This document shows, in pieces, positions 55,271-63,717 of a stretch of DNA of 64,000 nucleotides. This DNA is from Acinetobacter sp. XH1741 (GTDB lineage: Bacteria > Pseudomonadota > Gammaproteobacteria > Pseudomonadales > Moraxellaceae): positions 3,286,001 to 3,350,000 of the forward strand of contig NZ_CP157428.1 in NCBI RefSeq assembly GCF_041021895.1, read 5' to 3'. Every line of letters begins with the position of its first letter. Position 1 is the first letter of the stretch. The position numbers and the translations under genes are program-made. The notes under the pieces were generated by a model. That model was not told where the DNA came from. It saw only the letters and a list, made by a program, of their open reading frames with translations, and searched no databases.

Positions 55271-56332
55271 ATGAGTATTCAAGTTAAGAATATTGAAAAA
55301 CACTTTGGTGCATTCCATGCGCTTAAAAATATTTCTCTAGATTTTCCAGAAGGTGAACTAGTTGCCCTTCTTGGCCCATCTGGATGCGGTAAAACAACCC
55401 TACTTCGTATTATTGCTGGCCTAGAGTCAGCCGATGGCGGTCAAGTATTACTTGAAGGTGAAGATGCAACGAACGTACATGTGCGTGAACGTCAGGTTGG
55501 TTTTGTATTTCAACACTATGCTTTATTTCGTCACATGACTGTATTTGACAATATTGCTTTTGGTTTACGTGTTCGCCCTCGTGCCACACGCCCATCTGAA
55601 GCTGAAATTAAAAAGCGTGTTACTCGTTTACTTGATCTTGTTCAACTGGGATTTTTAGCAGATCGCTACCCTGCTCAGCTTTCTGGTGGTCAACGCCAAC
55701 GTATTGCTTTAGCTCGGGCACTCGCGGTAGAGCCTCGCGTATTATTACTCGATGAACCCTTTGGTGCGCTTGATGCCAAAGTTCGTAAAGAATTACGCCG
55801 CTGGTTACGCAACTTACATGATGAGTTGCATATCACTTCAATTTTCGTAACCCATGACCAAGAAGAAGCGCTTGAAGTCGCAGATCAAATCATTGTGATG
55901 AATAAAGGTAATGTTGAACAAATTGGTTCGCCACGTGAAGTCTACGAAAAACCAGCAACACCATTTGTATTTGATTTCTTGGGTCAAGCAAACCGTTTTG
56001 AAGGTGAACATACAGGCGGTATTATCCGTATCGGCAATGATCGTATCGAATTACCAACCACAGTTCAGGCACCACAAGGAAAAGTGATTGCTTTTGCCCG
56101 TCCAGATGAGTTACATATTCATTCGCAACCACAGGCAAATACAATTGAAGCGACTTTTGTACGTGAAGTCTGGATTGCTGGAAAAGTAGTGGCGGAATTA
56201 CAAGATCGTAATGGACGATTAATTGAGATTGCTCTGAGCAGTGAGACTGCAAAACAACATGCATTTCAACCAAATCAAACGGTTTGGGTGAGTGCTTCTC
56301 AACTTCATCTATTTGCAGATCAAGTTGCTTAA
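55271..56332 (+). CDS. cysA: Sulfate ABC transporter ATPase CysA
   Basis: The ATPase that powers sulfate/thiosulfate import. The 353-residue protein has Walker [14 protein letters not shown] at residues 33-45, signature [17 protein letters not shown] near 135, Walker [16 protein letters not shown] near 155 and the H-loop VTHDQEEA near 193. The C-terminal 110 residues form the TOBE-like regulatory domain of CysA. Last of the uptake operon; cysB follows 70 bases later with no strong terminator between them. Confidence 0.96.
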   Translation: MSIQVKNIEKHFGAFHALKNISLDFPEGELVALLGPSGCGKTTLLRIIAGLESADGGQVLLEGEDATNVHVRERQVGFVFQHYALFRHMTVFDNIAFGLRVRPRATRPSEAEIKKRVTRLLDLVQLGFLADRYPAQLSGGQRQRIALARALAVEPRVLLLDEPFGALDAKVRKELRRWLRNLHDELHITSIFVTHDQEEALEVADQIIVMNKGNVEQIGSPREVYEKPATPFVFDFLGQANRFEGEHTGGIIRIGNDRIELPTTVQAPQGKVIAFARPDELHIHSQPQANTIEATFVREVWIAGKVVAELQDRNGRLIEIALSSETAKQHAFQPNQTVWVSASQLHLFADQVA

Positions 56333-56402
56333 GGAATTATTTGGTGAGGATCATCTCGTGGAATTTAAAGCCATTCCTCACCTCTTTCGAGGAAAAGTGT
56401 AA

Positions 56403-57326
56403 ATGAACTTTCAACAATTAAGAATTATCCGAGAAACAGTACGCCAAAACTTTAACTTAACGGAAGCATCTGCCGCGTTATACACATCTCAATCAGGTGT
56501 AAGTAAACATATTAAAGATTTAGAAGATGAGTTAGGTGTACAACTTTTTGTTCGTAAAGGTAAACGCCTTCTTGGTTTAACTGAGCCAGGTCAATCGCTA
56601 TTAAGTATTGTTGAACGCATGCTTGTGGATGCGGAAAATATTAAGCGCCTTGCCGATGACTTTAATAAAGTCGATGAAGGTACACTTACGATTGCAACAA
56701 CGCATACTCAAGCACGTTATGTACTACCTCCAATTGTTAATCAATTTAAGAAGTTATTCCCTAAAGTACATTTGATTTTGCAACAAGCAAGCCCGGTCGA
56801 AATCTCAGAGATGCTCTTACAAGGTGAAGCGGATATCGGTATTGCGACAGAGTCTTTAACGACTGAGGAAAACTTAGCAAGCATTCCATACTATCAATGG
56901 CAGCACAGTATTATTACACCGCAAAATCATCCTTTAGTGCAGGCGGACAAGATTACTCTAGATCTTTTAGCTGAATATCCACTCATTACGTATCATGGTG
57001 GTTTTACAGGCCGTTCTAAAATTGATAAAGCCTTTGAAGAAGCTCATCTCGATGCAGATATCGTTATGTCTGCTCTTGATGCTGATGTCATTAAAACCTA
57101 TGTTGAACTTGGCATGGGCGTCGGAATTGTCAATGACGTGGCTTACGATGCAGAACGTGATTATCGCTTAAAGCAAATTAAAACTGATATTTTTGGCGTT
57201 AACACCACATGGATTGCTGTGCGTAAAGGTCATCTATTACGTGGTTACGGATATGAGTTTGTTTCTTTATGCTCACCTGATGCAGACATTAAAGCACTGA
57301 AAAAAATTGCTTACCCAGATGAATAA
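56403..57326 (+). CDS. cysB: LysR-type regulator CysB
   Basis: The transcriptional activator of sulfur-assimilation genes, sensing N-acetylserine as inducer and sulfide as anti-inducer in related species. The 307-residue protein has the LysR winged helix at residues 1-60 (FNLTEASAALYTSQSGVSKHIKDLEDELG). The effector domain includes TIATTHTQARYVLPP near residue 98 and ITYHGGFTGRSKID near 198, both characteristic of CysB/Cbl. Position next to sbp-cysTWA suggests direct control of that operon. It ends at a terminator. Confidence 0.95.
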   Translation: MNFQQLRIIRETVRQNFNLTEASAALYTSQSGVSKHIKDLEDELGVQLFVRKGKRLLGLTEPGQSLLSIVERMLVDAENIKRLADDFNKVDEGTLTIATTHTQARYVLPPIVNQFKKLFPKVHLILQQASPVEISEMLLQGEADIGIATESLTTEENLASIPYYQWQHSIITPQNHPLVQADKITLDLLAEYPLITYHGGFTGRSKIDKAFEEAHLDADIVMSALDADVIKTYVELGMGVGIVNDVAYDAERDYRLKQIKTDIFGVNTTWIAVRKGHLLRGYGYEFVSLCSPDADIKALKKIAYPDE

Positions 57327-57337
57327 AAAATAAGAAC

Positions 57338-57370
57338 AAAATAAAAGAGCTATTTAGCTCTTTTATTTTT
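57338..57370 (+). terminator. Terminator after cysB
   Basis: AATAAAAGAGCTA pairs with TAGCTCTTTTATT almost without a loop, followed by T residues. Confidence 0.85.
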
Positions 57371-57376
57371 AGAGAT

Positions 57377-57407
57377 AAAAAAAACGAGCCGAAGCTCGTT
57401 TTTTTTA
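57377..57407 (-). terminator. Terminator after the outer-membrane barrel gene
   Basis: ACGAGC pairs with GCTCGT around a four-base loop, flanked by runs of eight A and eight T residues. It lies seven bases beyond the minus-strand gene's stop. Confidence 0.88.
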
Positions 57408-57414
57408 GTATTAA

Positions 57415-58164
57415 TTACCAGTAGAAGTTCACACCAACTTTACCAACCGGTAACCATTTGTATTTATCATCGTTACGGATTTTGTTTGCTTCTTTATCAA
57501 CAGCATCTTGTGGAAGCGTAGTATTACCATTTACAGGAGCAAGATTATATTGCGTTAACTGAACTGTTGGATTACCAGTATAGTAAGCACCTACTTCACC
57601 AAATACGCCCCAGTTTTTATTGATTTTAGGTGCAAAACCTAAACCTACATAAGGAGCGATATCATTATCATACTTCATTTTACCGCGTACACCGCCTTCT
57701 TGACCGGCAACTGCTTGCTGATAATTATTACCATCGATTGTTAATGTTCCACCATTACCAATACGTTTGGCTAAATCATAATCATTGTCTAAGTAAGCAG
57801 CACCAGCGGCGATATATAAACCTTGTGCCCAACGGTTAGTGCTTGCACCCCATGGACGAATCTCAGCATTTAAATAAACGTTGTTATTATCCATATCTAA
57901 GTCGTACTTAGTGCCATTCACTGACACATCATCACGCCAAGAAATGTCACCACCGTTGTAACCCAATGCCAAACCAACATATGGGTTTGCTTGCCATAAT
58001 AAAGCACCACCGTAACCTGTAGTACCTACTTCAGCACGAACACCTACTGGAATTAATTGGTTTTTATCGAATGCATAACTGTCATGAACAACAGCTTCAT
58101 CTGCCATTGCAGCACCAGCAGCAAGTAAAGCTGTAGTTGTCACTAAAACACGTAATACTTTCAT
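57415..58164 (-). CDS. Outer-membrane beta-barrel protein
   Basis: A 249-residue protein with a Sec signal (MKVLRVLVTTTALLAAGAAM, cleaved near AMADEA). It has alternating glycine- and aromatic-rich strands such as NPYVGLALGYNGGDISW, YLNAEIRPWG, GLYIAAGAAYLDND, IAPYVGLGFAP and VGVNFYW. The terminal tryptophan fits BAM-dependent barrel insertion. This is likely a small eight-to-ten-strand barrel of the OmpW/YfaZ kind; I cannot assign a subfamily. The ATG at 58164 is chosen because GAGGAG lies ten bases upstream and the signal begins there. Monocistronic and divergent from dapD across 284 bases that hold no other feature I recognise. Confidence 0.78.
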   Translation of the reverse strand: MKVLRVLVTTTALLAAGAAMADEAVVHDSYAFDKNQLIPVGVRAEVGTTGYGGALLWQANPYVGLALGYNGGDISWRDDVSVNGTKYDLDMDNNNVYLNAEIRPWGASTNRWAQGLYIAAGAAYLDNDYDLAKRIGNGGTLTIDGNNYQQAVAGQEGGVRGKMKYDNDIAPYVGLGFAPKINKNWGVFGEVGAYYTGNPTVQLTQYNLAPVNGNTTLPQDAVDKEANKIRNDDKYKWLPVGKVGVNFYW

Positions 58165-58448
58165 CGTTTTCTCCTCAAGAAAAGGCTCTGTTTTTAATTT
58201 TTCAGCTTGTGACAAAAATTATATTCAAGAGCATAGAGTCTTTTTTATACAAAAACTGCTAGCTTTCTGTTATTTTTTGATACAAATTGAGTTAAATTTT
58301 TATTTTCAAATCATTTTTGTGTAAAAAACACTTGATTATCCAATAAGCTTTTCCACTTTAACTCTCGCTTTAAACGTAACACGTTTTTTCAAAGATTCTT
58401 GTCACAAATTAGTGTAAAATCTTTAAAATTTTTTATGGAAGGAAGATC

Positions 58449-59270
58449 ATGTCTCAGCTTTCTACGATCATTGAGCAAGCATTCGAAAACCGCGCAAACT
58501 TTACTGCGGCAGATTGCTCAAGCGAAATTCGCCAAGCTGTTGAAGAAGCAATTGCTGGATTAGATAACGGTACACTTCGTGTTGCAGAAAAAATCAATGG
58601 TGAATGGGTTGTTCATCAATGGTTAAAAAAAGCTGTTTTATTATCATTTAAACTAAATGACAATAAACCAATCGAGTCATGTGATCTTCGTTTCTACGAC
58701 AAAGTTGAAACTAAATTTTCTGGCTGGACTGAAGAGCAATTTAAAGCAGCAGGTGTTCGTGTTGTTCCTCCTGCTGTTGCTCGTCGTGGTAGTTTCCAAG
58801 CTAAAAATGTGGTGTTAATGCCATCTTATGTCAACATTGGTGCTTATGTAGATGAAGGCACAATGGTTGATACATGGGCAACTGTAGGTTCATGCGCTCA
58901 AATCGGTAAAAACGTTCATTTGTCTGGCGGTGTAGGTATCGGTGGTGTTTTAGAGCCATTACAAGCAAACCCAACTATTATTGAAGACAACTGTTTTATC
59001 GGTGCGCGTTCTGAAATCGTTGAAGGCGTTATTGTTGAAGAAGGTTCAGTCATTTCAATGGGCGTTTTCATTGGTCAATCAACTAAGATTTATGACCGTG
59101 AGACTGGCGAAATCCATTATGGCCGTGTACCAGCAGGTTCAGTAGTAGTTTCAGGCAGCTTGCCATCTAAATGTGGTACTTACAGCTTATACGCTGCAAT
59201 TATTGTGAAAAAAGTTGATGCGCAAACACGTTCAAAAACAAGTTTGAACGATTTGTTACGCGCTGACTAA
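58449..59270 (+). CDS. dapD: Tetrahydrodipicolinate N-succinyltransferase
   Basis: Transfers succinyl from succinyl-CoA to tetrahydrodipicolinate in lysine and meso-diaminopimelate synthesis. The 273-residue protein has an N-terminal helical domain and a left-handed beta-helix of hexapeptide repeats, visible as [20 protein letters not shown] near residue 125 and [22 protein letters not shown] near 165. The short C-terminal domain reads [17 protein letters not shown] at 58449 follows GGAAGGAAG. Monocistronic, with a terminator at 59309-59347. Confidence 0.97.
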   Translation: MSQLSTIIEQAFENRANFTAADCSSEIRQAVEEAIAGLDNGTLRVAEKINGEWVVHQWLKKAVLLSFKLNDNKPIESCDLRFYDKVETKFSGWTEEQFKAAGVRVVPPAVARRGSFQAKNVVLMPSYVNIGAYVDEGTMVDTWATVGSCAQIGKNVHLSGGVGIGGVLEPLQANPTIIEDNCFIGARSEIVEGVIVEEGSVISMGVFIGQSTKIYDRETGEIHYGRVPAGSVVVSGSLPSKCGTYSLYAAIIVKKVDAQTRSKTSLNDLLRAD

Positions 59271-59308
59271 TTTGTTATAACTCTTTTGCGGAGTTTTAAT
59301 CGCTCCTC

Positions 59309-59347
59309 ATCTCTACGATCAAACCGATTGTAGAGATTTTATTTTTT
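59309..59347 (+). terminator. Terminator after dapD
   Basis: ATCTCTAC pairs with GTAGAGAT around a 14-base loop that adds an ATC/GAT pair, followed by TTTATTTTTT. Confidence 0.85.
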
Positions 59348-59368
59348 ATATAGTGTGGTATTTCTAGA

Positions 59369-60079
59369 ATGGTTTCCTTACGTTCCTCTGCAATTCCTGT
59401 CTCTGACCCTGCGTCCGGTTTACGCATTACCGAGATTTTTTACTCGTTGCAGGGTGAAGCAAATGCCTCTGGTCTGCCGACTGTATTTATTCGTCTAACA
59501 GGCTGTCCTTTACGTTGTAGTTATTGCGATACCACTTATTCTTTTGAAGGTGGTGAACGTTTATCACTTGAGCACATTATTGAAACGGCTGAAAAATATC
59601 AAACGCCTTATATTTGTGTGACGGGTGGCGAACCTCTTGCACAACCAAACTGCTTGATTTTATTACAACGTCTATGTGAAGCAGGTTTTGATGTCTCTTT
59701 AGAAACCAGTGGTGCTCTAGATGTATCAAAAGTAGACCCACGTGTTTCTAAAGTCCTCGATTTAAAAACTCCAACTTCTGGTGAAGAACATCGTAATCTC
59801 ATCAGCAATCTTGACTACCTAACTCCACATGATCAAATCAAATTTGTGATTTGTAACCGTGAAGACTATGAATGGTCAAAGCAACAAGTTGAACAATATC
59901 AACTGCAAACCAAAGTTAGTACTGTTTGGTTCTCCCCTGCTTTTGCAGTTGAAAAAGGTGCTGTTGGCCTACCACGTCTAGCACGTGATCTGGCACAGTG
60001 GATACTGGATGATAAAATGCCTGTTCGTTTCCAATTACAGTTACATAAACTGCTCTGGAACGATGAATCAGGCCGTTAA
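59369..60079 (+). CDS. queE: 7-carboxy-7-deazaguanine synthase
   Basis: A radical-SAM enzyme that contracts 6-carboxytetrahydropterin to 7-carboxy-7-deazaguanine in queuosine synthesis. The 236-residue protein carries the cluster motif CPLRCSYCDTTYSF (C-x3-C-x2-C) near residue 47, ITEIFYSLQGEANASG near 20 and CVTGGEPLAQPNC near 86. It precedes queC by 40 bases on the same strand, forming a two-gene queuosine operon. The start ATG follows the dapD terminator directly; the upstream leader is short and no preQ1 riboswitch is visible. Confidence 0.95.
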   Translation: MVSLRSSAIPVSDPASGLRITEIFYSLQGEANASGLPTVFIRLTGCPLRCSYCDTTYSFEGGERLSLEHIIETAEKYQTPYICVTGGEPLAQPNCLILLQRLCEAGFDVSLETSGALDVSKVDPRVSKVLDLKTPTSGEEHRNLISNLDYLTPHDQIKFVICNREDYEWSKQQVEQYQLQTKVSTVWFSPAFAVEKGAVGLPRLARDLAQWILDDKMPVRFQLQLHKLLWNDESGR

Positions 60080-60119
60080 TCATTCAATAAAATAAATCAT
60101 TCCGAATATGGAGAAAAAT

Positions 60120-60791
60120 ATGCGCCCTCGTGCCATTGTTTTACTTTCAGGCGGCTTAGACTCAACCACTTGCCTAGCTTGGGCACAAGCGCGCTATGAA
60201 TGTATCGCTATTAGTTTTATGTACGGCCAACGCTCTACAACTGAACTTGATGCTGCAAAAGCATTAGCTCAGCGTGCAGGGGTTGAACACCGTGTAATTA
60301 ATATCGATCTAGCTAATTTAGGTGGATCTGCACTTACAGACCATAACATTGCTGTACCAGAACAATTACAAGAAGGAATTCCTGTAACTTATGTACCAGC
60401 ACGTAACACAATTTTCCTCTCTTATGCTTTAGCTGCGGCTGAAGTATTCAATGCTGAGGCGATTGTTATTGGCATCAATGCTGTTGATTATTCAGGATAT
60501 CCTGATTGTCGTCCTGAATTTATTGATGCTTTTGCCAATATGGCACGTTTAGCAACTAAAGCTGGCGTTGAAGGAAAACCACTTAAATTTGAAACACCCC
60601 TGTTACATTTATCCAAAGCGAATATTATACGTTTAGGGATTGAACATGGCGTAGACTATAGTCAAACGGTATCTTGCTATCAAGCAGATGCTCAAGGACG
60701 TGCGTGTGGCAAGTGTGACAGTTGCCGTTTGCGTAAAGAAGGCTTTATCGATGCTGGTGTTACCGATCCAACACGCTATATACCGCAATAA
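60120..60791 (+). CDS. queC: 7-cyano-7-deazaguanine synthase
   Basis: An ATP-dependent enzyme that makes preQ0 from 7-carboxy-7-deazaguanine and ammonia. The 223-residue protein has the PP-loop [15 protein letters not shown] near residue 10, [13 protein letters not shown] near 36, [14 protein letters not shown] near 95 and the zinc-binding [21 protein letters not shown] near 185. The ATG at 60120 with GGAG just upstream is preferred to the ATG at 60108. It is downstream of queE. Confidence 0.96.
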   Translation: MRPRAIVLLSGGLDSTTCLAWAQARYECIAISFMYGQRSTTELDAAKALAQRAGVEHRVINIDLANLGGSALTDHNIAVPEQLQEGIPVTYVPARNTIFLSYALAAAEVFNAEAIVIGINAVDYSGYPDCRPEFIDAFANMARLATKAGVEGKPLKFETPLLHLSKANIIRLGIEHGVDYSQTVSCYQADAQGRACGKCDSCRLRKEGFIDAGVTDPTRYIPQ

Positions 60792-60804
60792 GTAGGTAAA
60801 ATTT

Positions 60805-61221
60805 ATGAACTTGTTAAAATCAAAACTTATTCTTTCATCTTTATTCTCAGCAGCTGCCCTTATGGCTGGTTCAGTTCATGCAGCTGAGAACCCAGTTCAA
60901 GCAGCATATAAAAGCACTAACGTTAAAGGTGCATTAATCAATGTTTGTAAAGACCAAACTGCTAAAGGCGGTAAATTAAGCTCAGCTGAAGTTAGCAAAT
61001 TCTGTAGCTGTCAAGTTGATGCTCAAGGTAAAGTAACTGAAGCACAAAAATGGGAAATCCAAAGCGCAATCAATGCGAAGAAAAGCCCAAGCTCTTTAGC
61101 TTTTGTACAGCAACAAAACCGTGATCTTAAAGCGTGTTTTGGTCCTCAGTTAACAACTAAGCTTGAAAAATTAACTGAAGAAGCGATGAAAGCAGCTCAA
61201 CAACAAGCTCCTAAAAAATAA
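60805..61221 (+). CDS. Secreted cysteine-containing small protein
   Basis: A 138-residue protein with a Sec signal peptide (MNLLKSKLILSSLFSAAALM, cleaved near HAAEN). The mature part is helical and lysine- and glutamine-rich, with four cysteines: one in INVCKDQ, two in FCSCQVD and one in KACFGPQL. These can form two disulfides in the periplasm. I recognise no named family. It lies 13 bases after queC and may share its transcript, ending at the terminator at 61241-61267. Function unknown. Confidence 0.78.
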   Translation: MNLLKSKLILSSLFSAAALMAGSVHAAENPVQAAYKSTNVKGALINVCKDQTAKGGKLSSAEVSKFCSCQVDAQGKVTEAQKWEIQSAINAKKSPSSLAFVQQQNRDLKACFGPQLTTKLEKLTEEAMKAAQQQAPKK

Positions 61222-61240
61222 GCTTTTGTTGACCTAAATT

Positions 61241-61267
61241 AAGCCTGCATTTATGCAGGCTTTTTTG
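61241..61267 (+). terminator. Terminator after the secreted protein gene
   Basis: AAGCCTGCAT pairs with ATGCAGGCTT with a minimal TT loop, followed by T residues. Confidence 0.92.
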
Positions 61268-61310
61268 TAGCTCTGATAAAATAGTACTGACCTAAAACCC
61301 CTCTATTTGA

Positions 61311-61478
61311 AATAAACCATGCAAGAACAGTAGCATTGATCCATGTGGAGAAGGCGGTGAATTTCACACTACCGTGATTGATGGGCCAATTTTTAACAAA
61401 GCAATTCCTGTAAGAAAACTCAATATTGTTTATCATGAAGAATATGCTTTTCTACCACTTGAATTAGATCAAATTTAA
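61311..61478 (+). pseudogene. 3' remnant of a Dph6-like ATP pyrophosphatase gene
   Basis: An open stretch without a usable start that ends TAA at 61478. From 61338 it reads DPCGEGGEFHTTVIDGPIF, then NKAIPVRKLNIVYHEEYAFLP and LELDQI. This matches the conserved C-terminal end of Dph6/diphthine-ammonia-ligase-like adenine nucleotide alpha hydrolases, where D-x-C-G-E-x-G-E-F-H-T is diagnostic. The N-terminal 170 or so residues with the PP-loop are absent: upstream lie a stop codon at 61308 and the previous gene's terminator. It is a decayed gene fragment, 18 bases before bcp. Confidence 0.72.
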
Positions 61479-61495
61479 CTTTTAAAGGATAAGAA

Positions 61496-61957
61496 ATGTC
61501 TGAAAATATACAACTCCCAAATCAAACTTTTCCAACTACTCACGGCGAAGTTAATTTGGCTGAAATCGATAATGAATGGTTGATTATTTACTTCTACCCG
61601 AAAGATTCAACTCCAGGCTGTACAACACAAGCAGTTGGTTTTTCTTGTTTAAAAGATCAATTTGATGCTTTAGGTGCGCGCATTTTGGGTATATCACGTG
61701 ACTCAGTAAAAGCTCATCAGAACTTTACTGAAAAACAAGCACTAACGATCGATTTAATTAGTGATAAAGAAGAAGTACTTTGTAAACACTTTGATGTGAT
61801 TAGAGAAAAAAATATGTATGGTAAAAAAGTAATGGGCATTGAACGCTCTACTTTTATTTTCCATAACAAAACTTTAGTTAAAAGCTACCGTAAAGTAAAA
61901 GCTGCGGGTCATGCAGAACAAGTTTTAGAAGACCTAAAAGCATTACAAACAGCTTAA
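61496..61957 (+). CDS. bcp: Bcp-type peroxiredoxin (thioredoxin-dependent thiol peroxidase)
   Basis: Reduces hydrogen peroxide and organic hydroperoxides in the cytoplasm. The 153-residue protein has FYPKDSTPGCTTQAVGFSCL near residues 32-51, with the peroxidatic cysteine in PGCT. The usual Bcp resolving cysteine five residues later is replaced by V-G-F, and the next cysteine is seven to eight residues on, in SCL. YGKKVMGIERSTFIF near residue 108 is the conserved Bcp strand. It has its own ribosome site (AAAGGATAAGAA) and terminator. Confidence 0.9.
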   Translation: MSENIQLPNQTFPTTHGEVNLAEIDNEWLIIYFYPKDSTPGCTTQAVGFSCLKDQFDALGARILGISRDSVKAHQNFTEKQALTIDLISDKEEVLCKHFDVIREKNMYGKKVMGIERSTFIFHNKTLVKSYRKVKAAGHAEQVLEDLKALQTA

Positions 61958-61972
61958 TAAGCGTAAGTAATG

Positions 61973-62000
61973 AAAAGCGAGTTTAATACTCGCTTTTTTA
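61973..62000 (+). terminator. Terminator after bcp
   Basis: AAAAGCGAGT pairs with ACTCGCTTTT around a five-base loop, followed by T residues. Confidence 0.92.
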
Positions 62001-62077
62001 GGTATACAAAAATTGCTCAGTTATTTTAATTTGACGTATGATAAAAAATATTAGAATAATTCGAATGAAGACAGGCT

Positions 62078-62659
62078 ATGAATCTACTCAAAGTTTCTAT
62101 TTTATTGCCTTTCAGCTTTATTTTAGCTGCATATTCTATGAACGCGTCGAGTATGCCTCCCGCCCTTAACGCCTCTACCTTACAAGTGCAGAAATCATCT
62201 ATTGAAATAAATTGCCAAGATTTACAAAACCCTGCCTACCAACAAGCTATTCTTAATACCATTAATCAAATTCGACAGCAATCACACCAGTGTGGTCAGC
62301 AGTATTTCTCTGCGACTAAACCGCTAAGTTGGAGTAATAACTTATATAAAGGTGCGCTTTCTCACAGTGAAGACATGGCTAAGAACAATTTTCTTGGACA
62401 TGTTGGCTCTACTGGCCTAGATTTAAAATCACGTTTGAAGCTTTACAATACTTTAGGTAAAGCGAATGGTGAAAATGTCGCCAGTGGACAGAAAACTTTA
62501 GGTGAAGTTATGTCTAAATGGCTGTCGAGCCCTCTACATTGTAGTAACCTAATGAACCCTAAGTTTACAACTTATGCAATTGCTTGTGCTTCTGATCAAT
62601 CTGTAAAACAAAAGAGCTACTGGACTCAACAGTTTGGTACATATGAAAAGGAAAAATAA
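62078..62659 (+). CDS. Secreted CAP (SCP/PR1) domain protein
   Basis: A 193-residue protein with an N-terminal signal peptide (about residues 1-25) and a CAP domain. Motifs in order: ILNTINQIRQQSHQCGQ near residue 65, ALSHSEDMAKNNFLGHVGSTG near 95 (the CAP histidines), NGENVASGQKT near 128 and WLSSPLHCSNLMNP near 146. Bacterial CAP proteins are secreted and of unclear activity. Its stop codon shares bases with the ATG of the next gene, so the two are coupled. Confidence 0.85.
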   Translation: MNLLKVSILLPFSFILAAYSMNASSMPPALNASTLQVQKSSIEINCQDLQNPAYQQAILNTINQIRQQSHQCGQQYFSATKPLSWSNNLYKGALSHSEDMAKNNFLGHVGSTGLDLKSRLKLYNTLGKANGENVASGQKTLGEVMSKWLSSPLHCSNLMNPKFTTYAIACASDQSVKQKSYWTQQFGTYEKEK

Positions 62660-63021
62660 TGCAATCAGGTTCCATCACCCCTATTTTAAGAATTTTTGAT
62701 GTTGATTTAGCTCAATCATTTTATCTTGATTTCTTGGGATTTCAGCTTGATTGGCAACACCAGTTTGAAGATAACTTCCCGCTATATTTACAAATTTCCA
62801 AAGATGATTGCATCATTCATTTATCTGAACATTTTGGAGATGCAAGCCCTCATAGTGCCATCCGTATTTATTGGGAGCATATTTATGAGCTACATAGTCA
62901 ACTCAGTCAAAAGGATTATAAATTTTCAAAACCTCAAATTGAAAAAACAGATTGGGAGACCCTTGAGCTCAGTATTACCGATCCCTTTTCCAACCGAATT
63001 ATCTTTTGGGCAGATGCTTAA
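62659..63021 (+). CDS. VOC (glyoxalase/bleomycin-resistance) family protein
   Basis: A 120-residue protein of the vicinal oxygen chelate fold. The start ITPILRIFDVDLAQSFYLDFLGFQLDWQH-type pattern, the central CIIHLSEHFGDASPHSAIRIYW and the end LELSITDPFSNRIIFW form two beta-alpha-beta-beta-beta modules. It resembles the bleomycin-resistance-type small glyoxalase proteins, but candidate metal ligands do not allow a substrate call. Its ATG overlaps the preceding CAP gene stop by one base. Confidence 0.85.
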   Translation: MQSGSITPILRIFDVDLAQSFYLDFLGFQLDWQHQFEDNFPLYLQISKDDCIIHLSEHFGDASPHSAIRIYWEHIYELHSQLSQKDYKFSKPQIEKTDWETLELSITDPFSNRIIFWADA

Positions 63022-63032
63022 GCTGTATAAAT

Positions 63033-63608
63033 TTATTGAAATTCATCTAGGTTAGAGCGATCATCTTCTTCAAATCTTTGTTGTAATTGCTGATAAATCG
63101 CTGTTTTCTTGAATTCATCTAAAAATTGAATAGTTCCTACAGGAAAAAATTCCGTTTGGATTTCACCACGATAATAAGCCTCACGCATTGGTGTCGCTGA
63201 AATCGAGTCTTTTAGGCTATCGAGTTCAACCATCGTCCATTCTGGAAATAATCTTAAATAATAAGATGACTCATCCTTAAAATGACCAATTAAACCAACT
63301 TTTGAGTTTGGCTCAATCACGCCATTCACTAAAGATTTGACCTGTTTCACCCACTTCTTATCATTATAAACATCGACCACATGCACAAATCGAATACGCT
63401 TTTGTTCATCTGGTGAAAAATTAGATAAAATCATTTGTTCTCGTTCAACCGCAAGAAACGGATTCTTAATATTACGTTCCATTTGAGCAGAACCTAATGC
63501 CAAAATCACGTAACGACTTTGTTGTAGCGCGATTTCAATCGTTTGCATATGTGCCAAATGAAATGGTTGAAAACGACCTATAAAAACGAGATAGTCAAAT
63601 GTATGCAT
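63033..63608 (-). CDS. NadM-like nicotinamide-nucleotide adenylyltransferase
   Basis: A roughly 191-residue nucleotidyltransferase. The signature VFIGRFQPFHLAHMQTIEIAL near residues 8-28 contains the HxxH motif of cytidylyltransferase-fold enzymes. ALGSAQMERNIKNPFLAVEREQMI near 40 and the late ISATPMREAYYRG near 145 (ISxTxxR) match NadM, which joins NMN and ATP to form NAD. No Nudix domain is fused. The ATG at 63608 begins right at the fold; an in-frame ATG at 63650 adds 14 unrelated residues. The convergent VOC gene ends 12 bases away. Confidence 0.82.
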   Translation of the reverse strand: MHTFDYLVFIGRFQPFHLAHMQTIEIALQQSRYVILALGSAQMERNIKNPFLAVEREQMILSNFSPDEQKRIRFVHVVDVYNDKKWVKQVKSLVNGVIEPNSKVGLIGHFKDESSYYLRLFPEWTMVELDSLKDSISATPMREAYYRGEIQTEFFPVGTIQFLDEFKKTAIYQQLQQRFEEDDRSNLDEFQ

Positions 63609-63717
63609 AATTAAATTTTCACTTTTTATGAACTCATCAGTTATCCGCATTACAAAAAATATGCGTCATAATGAGAACCTAAAAATCAACAACGTGGTTT
63701 AAAGCAAGGATAGTACG

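Noticed and set aside
61251..61436. Minus-strand frame between the secreted protein gene and bcp
   Set aside because: It starts in no ribosome site, ends in the plus-strand terminator, and covers the Dph6-like remnant, which has far better family evidence.
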